Shown: positions 1-6,649 of the stretch, piece by piece
How the letters are laid out: the number at the start of each line of letters is the position of its first letter
How positions within the stretch are numbered: the stretch's first letter is position 1
From: an uncultured Clostridia bacterium
GTDB taxonomy: Bacteria > Bacillota > Clostridia > Oscillospirales > Acutalibacteraceae
Assembly (NCBI GenBank): GCA_947165115.1
Contig: CAMUZD010000041.1
Coordinates: 1-9,500 of the forward strand
Length of the DNA: 9,500 nt
Reading direction: 5' to 3'
Program-made: the position numbers and the translations under genes
Notes under the pieces: model-generated
What the model saw: the letters and a program-made list of their open reading frames with translations, nothing else
Database searches by the model: none
What the model was told of the DNA's origin: nothing

Positions 1-1588
1 GAGTGAAAGCACTGCGCTTTGAGGTCAGCGAAATTTCGCCGCCGGATTTTGCAATCGCCCTCGTGCGGTGGTGGGAATCCTTGACCATTCCGAAAAGCGG
101 TATATCAAGATTATGTTTCATTAGAACGGGTATTACCGCATTTACCTGACCGCTTCCGCCGTCGAGAAGTATCAGATCGGGAAGCCTGCCGAAGCCCTCG
201 GTATCATCGCTGTTCTCATATTCGGTCAGCCGTCTGTCAATGACCTCCGCCATTGAGGCATAGTCATCCTGGCCGGAAAAGCCCTTTATCGTAAAACGGC
301 GGTAAGCTTTTTTGAACGGCAGGCCGTCTTTGAAAACGACCATTCCCGCAACATTATTTGAGCCCGCCGTATGAGAAATATCATAGGATTCGATGAATTC
401 GGGCGGAGATTTAAGACCTAAAATCTGACCGAGCTCGTCAAGAGCCGCGGTCGCCTTGCCGGTGCGCCCGAGATAGAGCGCAAGCTTCTGCGCGGCGTTT
501 GAGCGGCACATTTCCATAATGCTGTGCTGTTCTCCGCGCTGAGGCACGGCAATCGTAACCTTCCTGCCCGCCTTTTCGGAGAGCCACTGCGAAAGGAGCT
601 CAGCATCCTCGGTCTCGCCGTCAACCGCAATTCTCGGCGGAGCGTAATCCCTTATAATATAAAAGCTTCTGATAAGCTCATGCCTTGCGGAAGGCAGATC
701 CTCGGGCAGATCTATTATAAAATGCTCGCTATCATAAAGACGGTAATTTTCAAATCTCAGAACCGAGAGGCAGGCCTTCGGATTAACACCCTGCTTGGCT
801 CCGACTATTGCAAAAACATCCTGCTCTTTAACAGATGCGGCAACCACCTTCTGCTTATCGGAAATCTTATTTATCGACTTTATGGTATCGCGGAGTTTCG
901 CGGCTTTTTCAAACTCTTCGTTTTCGGAAGCCTTCATCATCTGCTCCGTCAGCTCTTCAATCACTTTATCCGAACCGTTCGTGATGAAATCCAAAGCGCG
1001 GGCGACATTTTCGTTATGAGCGTCTTTTTTTATTTTGCCCGCACAGGGAGCGGAACACTGACCTATCGAATAATTGAGGCAGGGCCTGCTCTTGCCGTAT
1101 TCCTTCGGAAACTGTTTATTGCAGGTCGGAATGCGGAATATCTTCTTTGCCCTGTCAACTGCGGCCGAAATTCCCGCAGAACTCATATAAGGGCCGATAT
1201 ACTGAGCGCCGTCGTCATCCTTCTGAAGAACAACTCGGAAATTTTTCCACTCGTCGCCGTAAACTTTGATATAGCTGTAGCCCTTGTCATCCTTCAGGAG
1301 AATATTGTATTTCGGGGAATGCTGTTTTATCAGAGAGCATTCGAGCACAAGCGCTTCAAACTCGGTGTCGCAGAGAATGTAATCAAAATCATTGACGTTT
1401 TCGACCATTTTCAGCACTTTGGCGGTGTGATTCCTGGGCGAGCCGAAATACTGGCTTACTCTGTTTTTCAGTGCCTTTGCCTTGCCGATATAGATTATTT
1501 CCCCGCTCTTGTTTTTCATGATGTAGACGCCGGGAGTCAGCGGCAGGGACATTGCTTTTTTGCGGAGCTCGCCGATTTTTTCATTCAT
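1..1588 (-). CDS. uvrC: UvrABC excinuclease subunit C (3' end beyond the window)
   Basis: UvrC makes the two incisions flanking a DNA lesion after UvrA/UvrB recognition in nucleotide excision repair (cytoplasmic). The frame is open from the ATG at 1588 to the left edge, giving 529 residues. The family is usually about 600, so the C-terminal helix-hairpin-helix part is missing. Visible in order: an N-terminal GIY-YIG nuclease (PGVYIM near 19-24, IIYIGKAKALKNR near 31-43); four cysteines C156, C170, C178, C182 in the conserved RPCL/C-APC-G region, where the E. coli protein is reported to bind an iron-sulfur cluster; a UVR motif (about 211-240) that contacts UvrB; and the RNase H-like second nuclease starting at YDISH (D403) with PDLILLDGGSGQ further on. 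The start is supported by GGAAGGGGTGAG just upstream. Another ATG four bases downstream is out of frame. The gene is transcribed from its own consensus promoter, divergently from the acyl-CoA ligase remnant. Nothing looks damaged in the visible part. Confidence 0.96.
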   Translation of the reverse strand, partial: MNEKIGELRKKAMSLPLTPGVYIMKNKSGEIIYIGKAKALKNRVSQYFGSPRNHTAKVLKMVENVNDFDYILCDTEFEALVLECSLIKQHSPKYNILLKDDKGYSYIKVYGDEWKNFRVVLQKDDDGAQYIGPYMSSAGISAAVDRAKKIFRIPTCNKQFPKEYGKSRPCLNYSIGQCSAPCAGKIKKDAHNENVARALDFITNGSDKVIEELTEQMMKASENEEFEKAAKLRDTIKSINKISDKQKVVAASVKEQDVFAIVGAKQGVNPKACLSVLRFENYRLYDSEHFIIDLPEDLPSARHELIRSFYIIRDYAPPRIAVDGETEDAELLSQWLSEKAGRKVTIAVPQRGEQHSIMEMCRSNAAQKLALYLGRTGKATAALDELGQILGLKSPPEFIESYDISHTAGSNNVAGMVVFKDGLPFKKAYRRFTIKGFSGQDDYASMAEVIDRRLTEYENSDDTEGFGRLPDLILLDGGSGQVNAVIPVLMKHNLDIPLFGMVKDSHHRTRAIAKSGGEISLTSKRSAFT

Positions 1589-1627
1589 TCTCTCACCCCT
1601 TCCGGATAATAATCAGCTTTATATTTT

Positions 1628-1656
1628 ATAATAACACAGTAACTATATATTGTCAA
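1628..1656 (-). promoter_or_regulatory. Sigma-A-type promoter of uvrC
   Basis: On the minus strand TTGACA (1656-1651) is followed after exactly 17 bases by TATTAT (1633-1628). The -10 is preceded by TG plus one base, an extended -10. Transcription would start near 1621, leaving a leader of about 33 bases. No LexA/DinR-like box was recognised by eye. Confidence 0.8.
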
Positions 1657-1746
1657 ATTTAAGAATGGACTATACAATATCCCGAAAAACGGCGCTGTTT
1701 TTTATGCACTTTTTCTGTTTTATCTAATGCTATTTTATTTATTTAA

Positions 1747-1755
1747 TGATATAAT
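1747..1755 (+). promoter_or_regulatory. Extended -10 promoter of the acyl-CoA ligase gene
   Basis: TGATATAAT is a perfect extended -10 (TGnTATAAT) with no recognisable -35 at 16-18 bases upstream. Extended -10 promoters can work without a good -35. The predicted transcription start is near 1762, giving a leader of about 55 bases before the TTG start at 1817. Confidence 0.55.
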
Positions 1756-1800
1756 TTGAAAGGTTAATCTGCGAAAAACCGAAATGGTATATTTCTAAAC

Positions 1801-1806
1801 GGAAGG
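1801..1806 (+). promoter_or_regulatory. Ribosome binding site selecting a TTG start
   Basis: GGAAGG ends 10 bases before TTG at 1817. The nearest ATG (1807) is followed at once by TAA, and an in-frame TAA at 1796 closes the frame upstream. TTG at 1817 is therefore the only sensible initiation codon for the ligase reading frame. Confidence 0.6.
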
Positions 1807-1816
1807 ATGTAAAGCT

Positions 1817-3471
1817 TTGAAAAAGAAATTACTCAACGACATCGACCCCGCATTTGTAGAAGAAATAAACAAACTGAAAACGCTCAAGGAAATTATCGAA
1901 TACGGCACCAGAAAGGGCGGCGACAAGAGACAGTTCATCTTCCTCAACGCCAAGAAGGAAGAGGAGGAGCGCTCCTTCAACCAGACCTGGGATGAAATCA
2001 CCGCTCTCGGCACCACGGACTTGACGGCAAAAAGACGATTGCCATCATCGCCGAGAATTCCTATGAATGGATAGTTGCCTATTACGCCACTCTTATCGGC
2101 GGAAATATCGTTTTGCCGATGGATATAAAACTCTCGGAAGCAGAGATAGTCAGCCAGCTCATCAGAGGCGGATGCGACGCCATGGTCTACTGCGACGAAA
2201 CCGCTCATTTCGTTGACGCGGTCAAGGCGGATCCGCAGAATCCGGTAAAGGAATTCTACAATGTCTCCGATTTCCCGGCATATAAAGAGGAAGGCAGAGC
2301 CGCGATCAAGGCGGGCGACACACGCTGCATCGACGCTAAAGTTGAACCCGATGATCTTGCCTGCATCGTCTATACCTCGGGCACAACGGGCCTGAGCAAA
2401 GGTGTTATGCTCTCTCATTTCAATGTCACAAGCGATGTAACGGCATCATGCTCGGTCCAGAAGGGCGAGCACGCCATGGGATTCCTTCCGCTCAACCACA
2501 CATTCTGCTGGGTCGGCGCCCTCTTCTCGGGCTACCTTCTCGCTGAATGGGGATATATCAACGACGGCGTCAAGGATCTTCAGAAGGATATGAAGACTTA
2601 TCATCCGCAGAACTTCTCGGCGGTTCCGCTCGTTGTCAACAGCATCTATGACAGAATCTGGAGAACCGCAAAAAAGAGCGGCCAGGCGGAGAAACTTGAA
2701 AAAGGTCTTAAAATCAGCAGATTCCTTTATAAGCACGGCATCGACGTTCGAAGAAAGATATTCAAGACCATCATCGACAATCTCGGCGGCGAGCTTGAAT
2801 TCATAATCTGCGGCGGCGCGAATCTCGATCCGAAATACGAGCAGGGTATGAACGATTTCGGCATCCAGATCATCAACGGCTACGGCATGACCGAATGCTC
2901 CCCCGCTATCACCGTAAACCTCAGGGACTATGTCCGCTTCGGCAGCGTCGGTCAGGCTCTCCCCTGCAACAAAATCAAGATCATGTATCCCGATGAATTC
3001 GGCGTGGGCGAAATCTACGTTCAGGGCACGAATGTCATGCAGGGTTACTATAACGATCCCGAAGCTACCGCAGAGGCGTTTGACGACGCCGAGGACGGCA
3101 GATGGCTCAGGACCGGCGACTACGGCAGAATGGATGAGGACGGCTACCTCTATTTCGTAGGCCGCAAAAAGAATCTCATCGTTCTCTCAAACGGCAAGAA
3201 CGTCTCCCCCGAGGAGATTGAGGATAAGCTCATCTGCATCGATTATGTCTCCGAGGTTCTCGTATATCAGGAAGATGACAAGATCACTGCGGAATTCTAT
3301 CTCAACAAGGAAGAATATCCCGATTGCGAGCAGCATCTGAAAGAGGATGTCCACAAGGTCAATGAGGTTCTCCCGAAATTCAAGAGAGTTATAACCATCA
3401 AGACCAGGGATACCGAATTCCCGAAGACAACCACGATGAAGATCATCAGAAACCGCGAAATGTATTCTTAA
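1817..3471 (+). pseudogene. Frameshifted long-chain acyl-CoA synthetase-like AMP-forming ligase
   Basis: The intact family activates fatty acids with ATP to acyl-AMP and then acyl-CoA. Here the N-terminal frame (TTG start 1817, residues resembling KTLKEIIEYG and NQTWDEITALG) runs into TAG at 2072-2074. The rest of the family resumes in another frame at CAC 2014 (HGLDGKKTIAIIAENSYEW) and runs to TAA at 3469-3471. The C-terminal part keeps every core motif: YTSGTTGLSKG (2371-2403), GYGMTE (2878-2895), RTGD (3109-3120), GRKKNLI (3160-3180), and the A10-like PKTTTMKIIR with the likely catalytic lysine at 3439-3441. Relatives have about five residues between ALG and the next G-L-x-x-K-K; here only two bases (2012-2013) fill that gap. 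That suggests a net loss of about 13 bases rather than a single-base slip. The junction is not a homopolymer. It could be a real inactivating deletion or an assembly error; a downstream restart at 2113 or 2119 would lack the N-terminal segment. Codon use matches the neighbours, so decay would be recent. Confidence 0.85.
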
Positions 3472-3483
3472 TAAAAATAATTC

Positions 3484-3512
3484 TTGACTTTTATTATATT
3501 ATTTGATAGAAT
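3484..3512 (+). promoter_or_regulatory. Promoter of the rpsF-ssb-rpsR operon
   Basis: TTGACT (3484-3489) is followed after 17 bases by TAGAAT (3507-3512), preceded by TGA, an extended -10. It lies just after the ligase stop codon. No terminator hairpin separates the two, so some read-through from upstream is possible. The predicted start is near 3519, giving a leader of about 83 bases. Confidence 0.75.
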
Positions 3513-3552
3513 TTAACTCCACCGTGTATGCGGCAGATTAAATAATAATTTA

Positions 3553-3591
3553 TTCCTTGTCACGACAGTCGTGACCGAAGACCGGAAGGAG
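3553..3591 (+). promoter_or_regulatory. Candidate S6:S18 autoregulatory mRNA leader structure
   Basis: Two stacked helices can form. P1 pairs UUCCUU (3553-3558) with AAGGAG (3586-3591), with one G-U pair. P2 is a 7-bp hairpin, GUCACGA/UCGUGAC (3559-3565 with 3569-3575), with a CAG loop. The 3' side leaves an asymmetric bulge (3576-3585) carrying CCG at 3582-3584. This matches the published outline of the rpsF leader bound by S6:S18: two helices and a 3' bulge with CCG. P1 covers most of the Shine-Dalgarno of rpsF, so binding could block translation. The pairing is read by eye; no covariation was tested. Confidence 0.6.
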
Positions 3592-3601
3592 GTGCTTAAG
3601 G

Positions 3602-3895
3602 ATGTCAGCAAAGAACTACGAAACCATGGTTGTTTTCTCAGTAGCCAACGGCGAAGAAGCTGTTCAGGCACTCATCGAGAAATTCAAGGCCATGATCGAA
3701 GCGGAAGGCACTCTCGAGAGCATTGATGAGTGGGGCAAGCGCAAACTCGCCTATCCCATCAACGACGAGCCCGAGGGATACTATGCCATCTACAACTACT
3801 CGGCAGAGCCCGAGTTCCCCGCTGAGCTCGACCGTGTGTTCAAAATCACAGACGGCGTGCTTCGTTCGCTCATCATAGCAAAAGAAGAAAAATAA
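3602..3895 (+). CDS. rpsF: 30S ribosomal protein S6
   Basis: S6 binds S18 and sits on the platform of the small ribosomal subunit. The 97-residue length is normal for the family. Recognisable segments are the opening YETMVVF strand, the DEWGKRKLAYPI region near 40-52, and GYYAIYNYSAEPEFPAELDRVFKITDGVLRSLII toward the end, giving the expected ferredoxin-like alternation of strands and helices. AAGGAGG (3586-3592) precedes the ATG by 9 bases. The gene opens a three-gene operon, with ssb starting 24 bases after its stop codon. Expression is probably feedback-controlled through the leader structure at 3553-3591. A long glutamate-rich C-terminal tail, as in some proteobacterial S6 proteins, is absent; the protein simply ends AKEEK. 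Confidence 0.97.
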   Translation: MSAKNYETMVVFSVANGEEAVQALIEKFKAMIEAEGTLESIDEWGKRKLAYPINDEPEGYYAIYNYSAEPEFPAELDRVFKITDGVLRSLIIAKEEK

Positions 3896-3919
3896 TTAAT
3901 TTTCAGGAGGCCGGAAACA

Positions 3920-4360
3920 ATGCTTAATTGTGCAGCAATTATGGGTCGTCTGACCGCGGATCCCGAGCTCAAGAAGACTTCTCAGGATATATCGGTATGC
4001 TCCTTCACCGTCGCAGTTGACAGAAACTTTGTCAAGCAGGGCGAAGAGCGTCAGGCAGACTTCATTGATGTTACAGCATGGAGACAGCAGGCCGAATTTG
4101 TCAGCAGATTCTTTCACAAGGGCTCAATGATTGCGGTTAACGGCTCTATCCAGACCAGAAACTGGGAAGACAAGAACGGCAACAAGAGAAAGAGCACAGA
4201 GATAATAGCGGACAATATCAGCTTCTGCGGAGGCAAAAACGATACCAATACCGGAACTTCTGCTGCTCCCGCCGCATTCAATGAACCCGCACCCTCATAC
4301 TCAACAGCAGATGAGGGAGATTTCCAGGAAATTCCCGATGAGGACGATCTGCCCTTCTGA
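3920..4360 (+). CDS. ssb: Single-stranded DNA-binding protein
   Basis: SSB coats single-stranded DNA in replication, recombination and repair and recruits partner enzymes. The 146-residue protein has the usual three parts. An OB-fold covers about residues 1-105 (opening CAAIMGRLTADPELK, core VDRNFVKQGEERQADFIDVTAWRQQAEF, then GSIQTRNWEDKNGNKRKSTEIIADNISF). A low-complexity Ala/Pro/Ser/Thr linker follows, and then the acidic tip EDDLPF, which docks partner proteins. AGGAGG (3905-3910) lies 9 bases before the ATG. Position between rpsF and rpsR is the classic bacterial arrangement, so this is the housekeeping copy rather than a plasmid or competence paralogue. Confidence 0.97.
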   Translation: MLNCAAIMGRLTADPELKKTSQDISVCSFTVAVDRNFVKQGEERQADFIDVTAWRQQAEFVSRFFHKGSMIAVNGSIQTRNWEDKNGNKRKSTEIIADNISFCGGKNDTNTGTSAAPAAFNEPAPSYSTADEGDFQEIPDEDDLPF

Positions 4361-4392
4361 GAGAATTCCGATTATTAAAGGAGGTTTATGCC

Positions 4393-4635
4393 ATGCCTTA
4401 TGATAAGAACGCCAAAGGCAACAGAAAAGGCCGCAGAAAGGTCTGCGCTTTTTGTGTTGATAAAGTAGAGTATATCGACTATAAAGACGTCAACAAGCTT
4501 TCAAAGTTCACTTCCGAGAGAGCGAAGATACTCCCCCGCCGCGTTACAGGCACATGCGCAAAGCATCAGCGCGAGCTGACCACCGCCATCAAGCGCGCAC
4601 GTCAGGTTGCTCTCATGCCCTATATCAGCGACTGA
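4393..4635 (+). CDS. rpsR: 30S ribosomal protein S18
   Basis: S18 pairs with S6 on the 30S platform. The 80-residue protein shows a basic N-terminus (GNRKGRRK), then VCAFC, IDYKDVNKLSKFTSERAKILPRR, TGTCAKHQRELTTAIKRARQVALMPY. C18, C21, C55 and H58 are spaced as in the cysteine-containing (zinc-ribbon, C+) form of S18. Some bacteria carry a C- form without these residues, often tied to zinc economy. AAAGGAGG (4377-4384) precedes the ATG at 4393 by 8 bases; an ATG at 4388 is out of frame. This is the last gene of the operon and is followed by a strong terminator. Confidence 0.97.
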   Translation: MPYDKNAKGNRKGRRKVCAFCVDKVEYIDYKDVNKLSKFTSERAKILPRRVTGTCAKHQRELTTAIKRARQVALMPYISD

Positions 4636-4641
4636 TTACAG

Positions 4642-4683
4642 TAACAAAAAGCCCGTCGAGATAACTCGACGGGTTATTTTTAT
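4642..4683. terminator. Bidirectional intrinsic terminator between convergent operons
   Basis: A perfect 9-bp stem, CCCGTCGAG (4652-4660) with CTCGACGGG (4665-4673) and loop ATAA, is flanked by AACAAAAAG on the left and TTATTTTTA on the right. It therefore reads as stem plus U-tract in both directions. It lies between the stop of rpsR (4635) and the stop of the minus-strand phosphoesterase (4688), ending both operons. Confidence 0.9.
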
Positions 4684-4687
4684 GCTC

Positions 4688-5683
4688 TTATTTCTCAATC
4701 TCTATTGTCACATCATAGTTTTCGAGCCAGGTGCCGGTAGCGAAATTGCGTGCGCGCAGGAGGATTTCGCCGTCATAAACTTCAAATACGAAGCCTGTGC
4801 CGTTTACCATGTGGCCGTGGCGGAGAACATCGAAATACTCATAGCTCGGCAGATTTACGGAAGTGACATTGCCGACCTTTTCAACGCTTGAATAATTAGT
4901 GCCGTCCTCGGTATTACTGAGGCCCGCGTGGACGTGTCCGCTGATAAAGATTACGTTTTTATACTGATTGCAGATATTGAGAATATAGTCCGAATGCTCG
5001 CCGATTCCGCCTTCCGTGGGGTCGGCGTCCTTTTCCATTTCCCAGTTGTAAGGCAGACCGTGGGTGCCGTTGAAGGGCTGATGGCAGAATACGAAAATCG
5101 GCAGGCCCTTTTCGGAGGCCTTTTCCATCTCCTCGGCAAACCAGTCAAGCTGATCCTGATAGAAGGTCGGGCCGGTGTGATCTGACTGAGAGCCGAGAAC
5201 AATTACCGGATAGCCGTTTATTTCGGCGGTAAAATACACATTGTCAATCTCTCTGCCGGTGGCTTCCTTTGAATACTTTATAAAGTTTTCTTTGGTATAA
5301 TCGCCGGTGCGGTCGCCGCCCCAGGTATCGTGATTGCCGAGCACCATGATATTATTATCTGAAATATCATATTTGAGCAGGGTGTCTGTGAATGCCTGCC
5401 AGTGCTCGGGATAGCCGTGGTCGGTGATGTCGCCGTTGATTACAAGAGCATCGAGGCGGTCGGTGGCCTCAGCCATATCCTGAAGGCCGAATTCAAACAT
5501 ACCGAGGCGGATGAAACTGTCTGTCAGGTGAGTATCGGAAATTGCTGCGAAAGCCGCTTTGCATTCTTCCGCCTTGCGCTCGATTTTGCCCTCTTTTTTG
5601 CCGAGAAACGGGGTGATAAACGTAACGACGGTCATAATCGCGACCATAACAAATCTGACTGCGCCTGCAACTGCTGATAACAT
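4688..5683 (-). CDS. Membrane-anchored calcineurin-like metallophosphoesterase
   Basis: This is a dinuclear-metal phosphoesterase of 331 residues. Its hydrophobic N-terminus (about 4-27, with one Arg at 10) suggests a single membrane anchor or uncleaved signal, placing the catalytic domain outside the membrane. No lipobox is visible. The metal-site motifs are complete and ordered: ISDTHL (D50, H52), NGDITD (D85), LGNHD (N117, H118), FCHQP (H201) and SGHVHAG (H250, H252). The substrate cannot be read from the sequence; relatives include phosphodiesterases and phosphomonoesterases. The start is well supported: GGAAGGAG directly follows the ATPase stop codon and sits 8 bases before the ATG, leaving only 15 bases between the genes. 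It is thus probably the last gene of the amino-acid importer operon, ending at the shared terminator. A link to the importer's function is inference from position only. Confidence 0.88.
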   Translation of the reverse strand: MLSAVAGAVRFVMVAIMTVVTFITPFLGKKEGKIERKAEECKAAFAAISDTHLTDSFIRLGMFEFGLQDMAEATDRLDALVINGDITDHGYPEHWQAFTDTLLKYDISDNNIMVLGNHDTWGGDRTGDYTKENFIKYSKEATGREIDNVYFTAEINGYPVIVLGSQSDHTGPTFYQDQLDWFAEEMEKASEKGLPIFVFCHQPFNGTHGLPYNWEMEKDADPTEGGIGEHSDYILNICNQYKNVIFISGHVHAGLSNTEDGTNYSSVEKVGNVTSVNLPSYEYFDVLRHGHMVNGTGFVFEVYDGEILLRARNFATGTWLENYDVTIEIEK

Positions 5684-5698
5684 AAGCTTTCTCCTTCC

Positions 5699-6649
5699 TT
5701 ATATAAGCACCTTTGAGAGGAAATCTCTCAGGCGCGGATTCTGCGGATTTGAGAAGAATTCTTCCGGAGTATTCTCTTCCATAATCACGCCTTCATCGAT
5801 AAAAATCACACGGGAGGCAACTTCTTTGGCGAAACCCATTTCGTGGGTGACGACAACCATCGTCATTCCCGATTTTGCGAGCTCCTTCATAACATCGAGC
5901 ACCTCGCCGACCATCTCGGGATCGAGTGCGGAGGTGGGCTCATCAAACAGAAGCACATCGGGATCCATCGCGAGAGCGCGGACTATCGCTATTCTCTGCT
6001 TCTGGCCGCCTGAGAGCTGAACCGGATAGGCATCCGCCTTATCGAGAAGCCCGATTCTCTCAAGCAGTTCATTTGCCTTCTTTGTCGCGTCCTCTTTGCT
6101 CATTTTGAGCAGTTTCATCGGAGCGAGCGTGATATTGTCAATTACGGTAAGATTCTCAAACAGATTGAACTGCTGGAAAACCATACCGATTTTCTGCCTC
6201 GCGAGATTTATGTTGATATAATTCTCATCATAAATCTTTTTCATCAGCGATTTATAGGCCTTGCCCTCATGCTTTTCGTGGAGCAGATCTTCAACTTTTA
6301 TCTTTTTGATCAGCTCTTCCTTTATGCTCTCGTCGCTTGCGCCGGGATGAGCGGATTTATGCTGAGCGAAAAGTTTCTGATAGGTCTTTGATAATTCGAT
6401 AACGTCCGCGTGAAGATACGGATCGACGGGTGTCACGAGTTTATCCTCGAGCCAGACCTCGCCGTAGGTGGGCTCTTCGAGCAGATTCAGGCAGCGCAGG
6501 AAAGTGCTCTTGCCCGAACCGGACGGGCCGATGACAACAACAACCTCGCCCTTGTCGATTTCCGCGGAAATGCCGCGCAGAACCCTGTTGCTGCCGAAAT
6601 ACTTATAGAGGCCGTCAACTTTTACAAGTGCTTTTTTCTCAGTGGTCAC
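5699..6649 (-). CDS. Polar-amino-acid ABC transporter ATPase with a large internal insertion
   Basis: This is the ATP-hydrolysing subunit of a GlnQ/HisP-type importer, working on the cytoplasmic face with the permease encoded upstream. Motifs in its 316 residues: Walker A GPSGSGKST (41-49), Q-loop in GMVFQQFNLF (Q159), signature LSGGQKQR (212-219), Walker B LLFDEP (233-238) with SALDPE, and switch H269 in VTHEMGFA. Typical members are about 240-250 residues. The excess is a single block, about residues 74-145, between GEVWLEDKLVT and INLARQKIGMVFQ. It is rich in Lys, Glu and His and looks helical. All catalytic motifs are intact, so the enzyme should be active. The start is GTG at 6649, with GGAGG (6664-6660) 10 bases upstream; it overlaps the permease end by 11 bases, implying translational coupling. 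The substrate is an amino acid by family, but which one is unknown. Confidence 0.94.
   Translation of the reverse strand: MTTEKKALVKVDGLYKYFGSNRVLRGISAEIDKGEVVVVIGPSGSGKSTFLRCLNLLEEPTYGEVWLEDKLVTPVDPYLHADVIELSKTYQKLFAQHKSAHPGASDESIKEELIKKIKVEDLLHEKHEGKAYKSLMKKIYDENYININLARQKIGMVFQQFNLFENLTVIDNITLAPMKLLKMSKEDATKKANELLERIGLLDKADAYPVQLSGGQKQRIAIVRALAMDPDVLLFDEPTSALDPEMVGEVLDVMKELAKSGMTMVVVTHEMGFAKEVASRVIFIDEGVIMEENTPEEFFSNPQNPRLRDFLSKVLI

Larger units (their letters stand above)
1589..1816. other. Divergent intergenic region between uvrC and the acyl-CoA ligase remnant
   Basis: This 228-base AT-rich gap holds two outward-facing promoters (uvrC at 1628-1656, ligase at 1747-1755). About midway between them is a quasi-palindrome at 1685-1702: AAAAAC, then GGCGCT, then GTTTTT, with one G-T pairing in the core. 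That could be an operator or simply a chance symmetric AT/GC block. No ORF with a credible ribosome site, RNA gene or riboswitch was seen. Confidence 0.55.

Noticed and set aside
524..1609. A 361-codon open frame on the plus strand across the first 1.6 kb
   Set aside because: It lies antisense to uvrC, which has all family motifs, a consensus promoter and a ribosome site. The plus-strand translation shows no recognisable domain and has no promoter.
1817..2074. A separate small 85-residue protein
   Set aside because: The first 65 or so residues are the N-terminus of the acyl-CoA ligase family and the tail is out-of-frame sequence, so this is a fragment of the broken gene.
1795..2418. A 207-codon open frame on the minus strand
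   Set aside because: It is the antisense shadow of the acyl-CoA ligase, whose motifs read clearly on the plus strand across the same bases.
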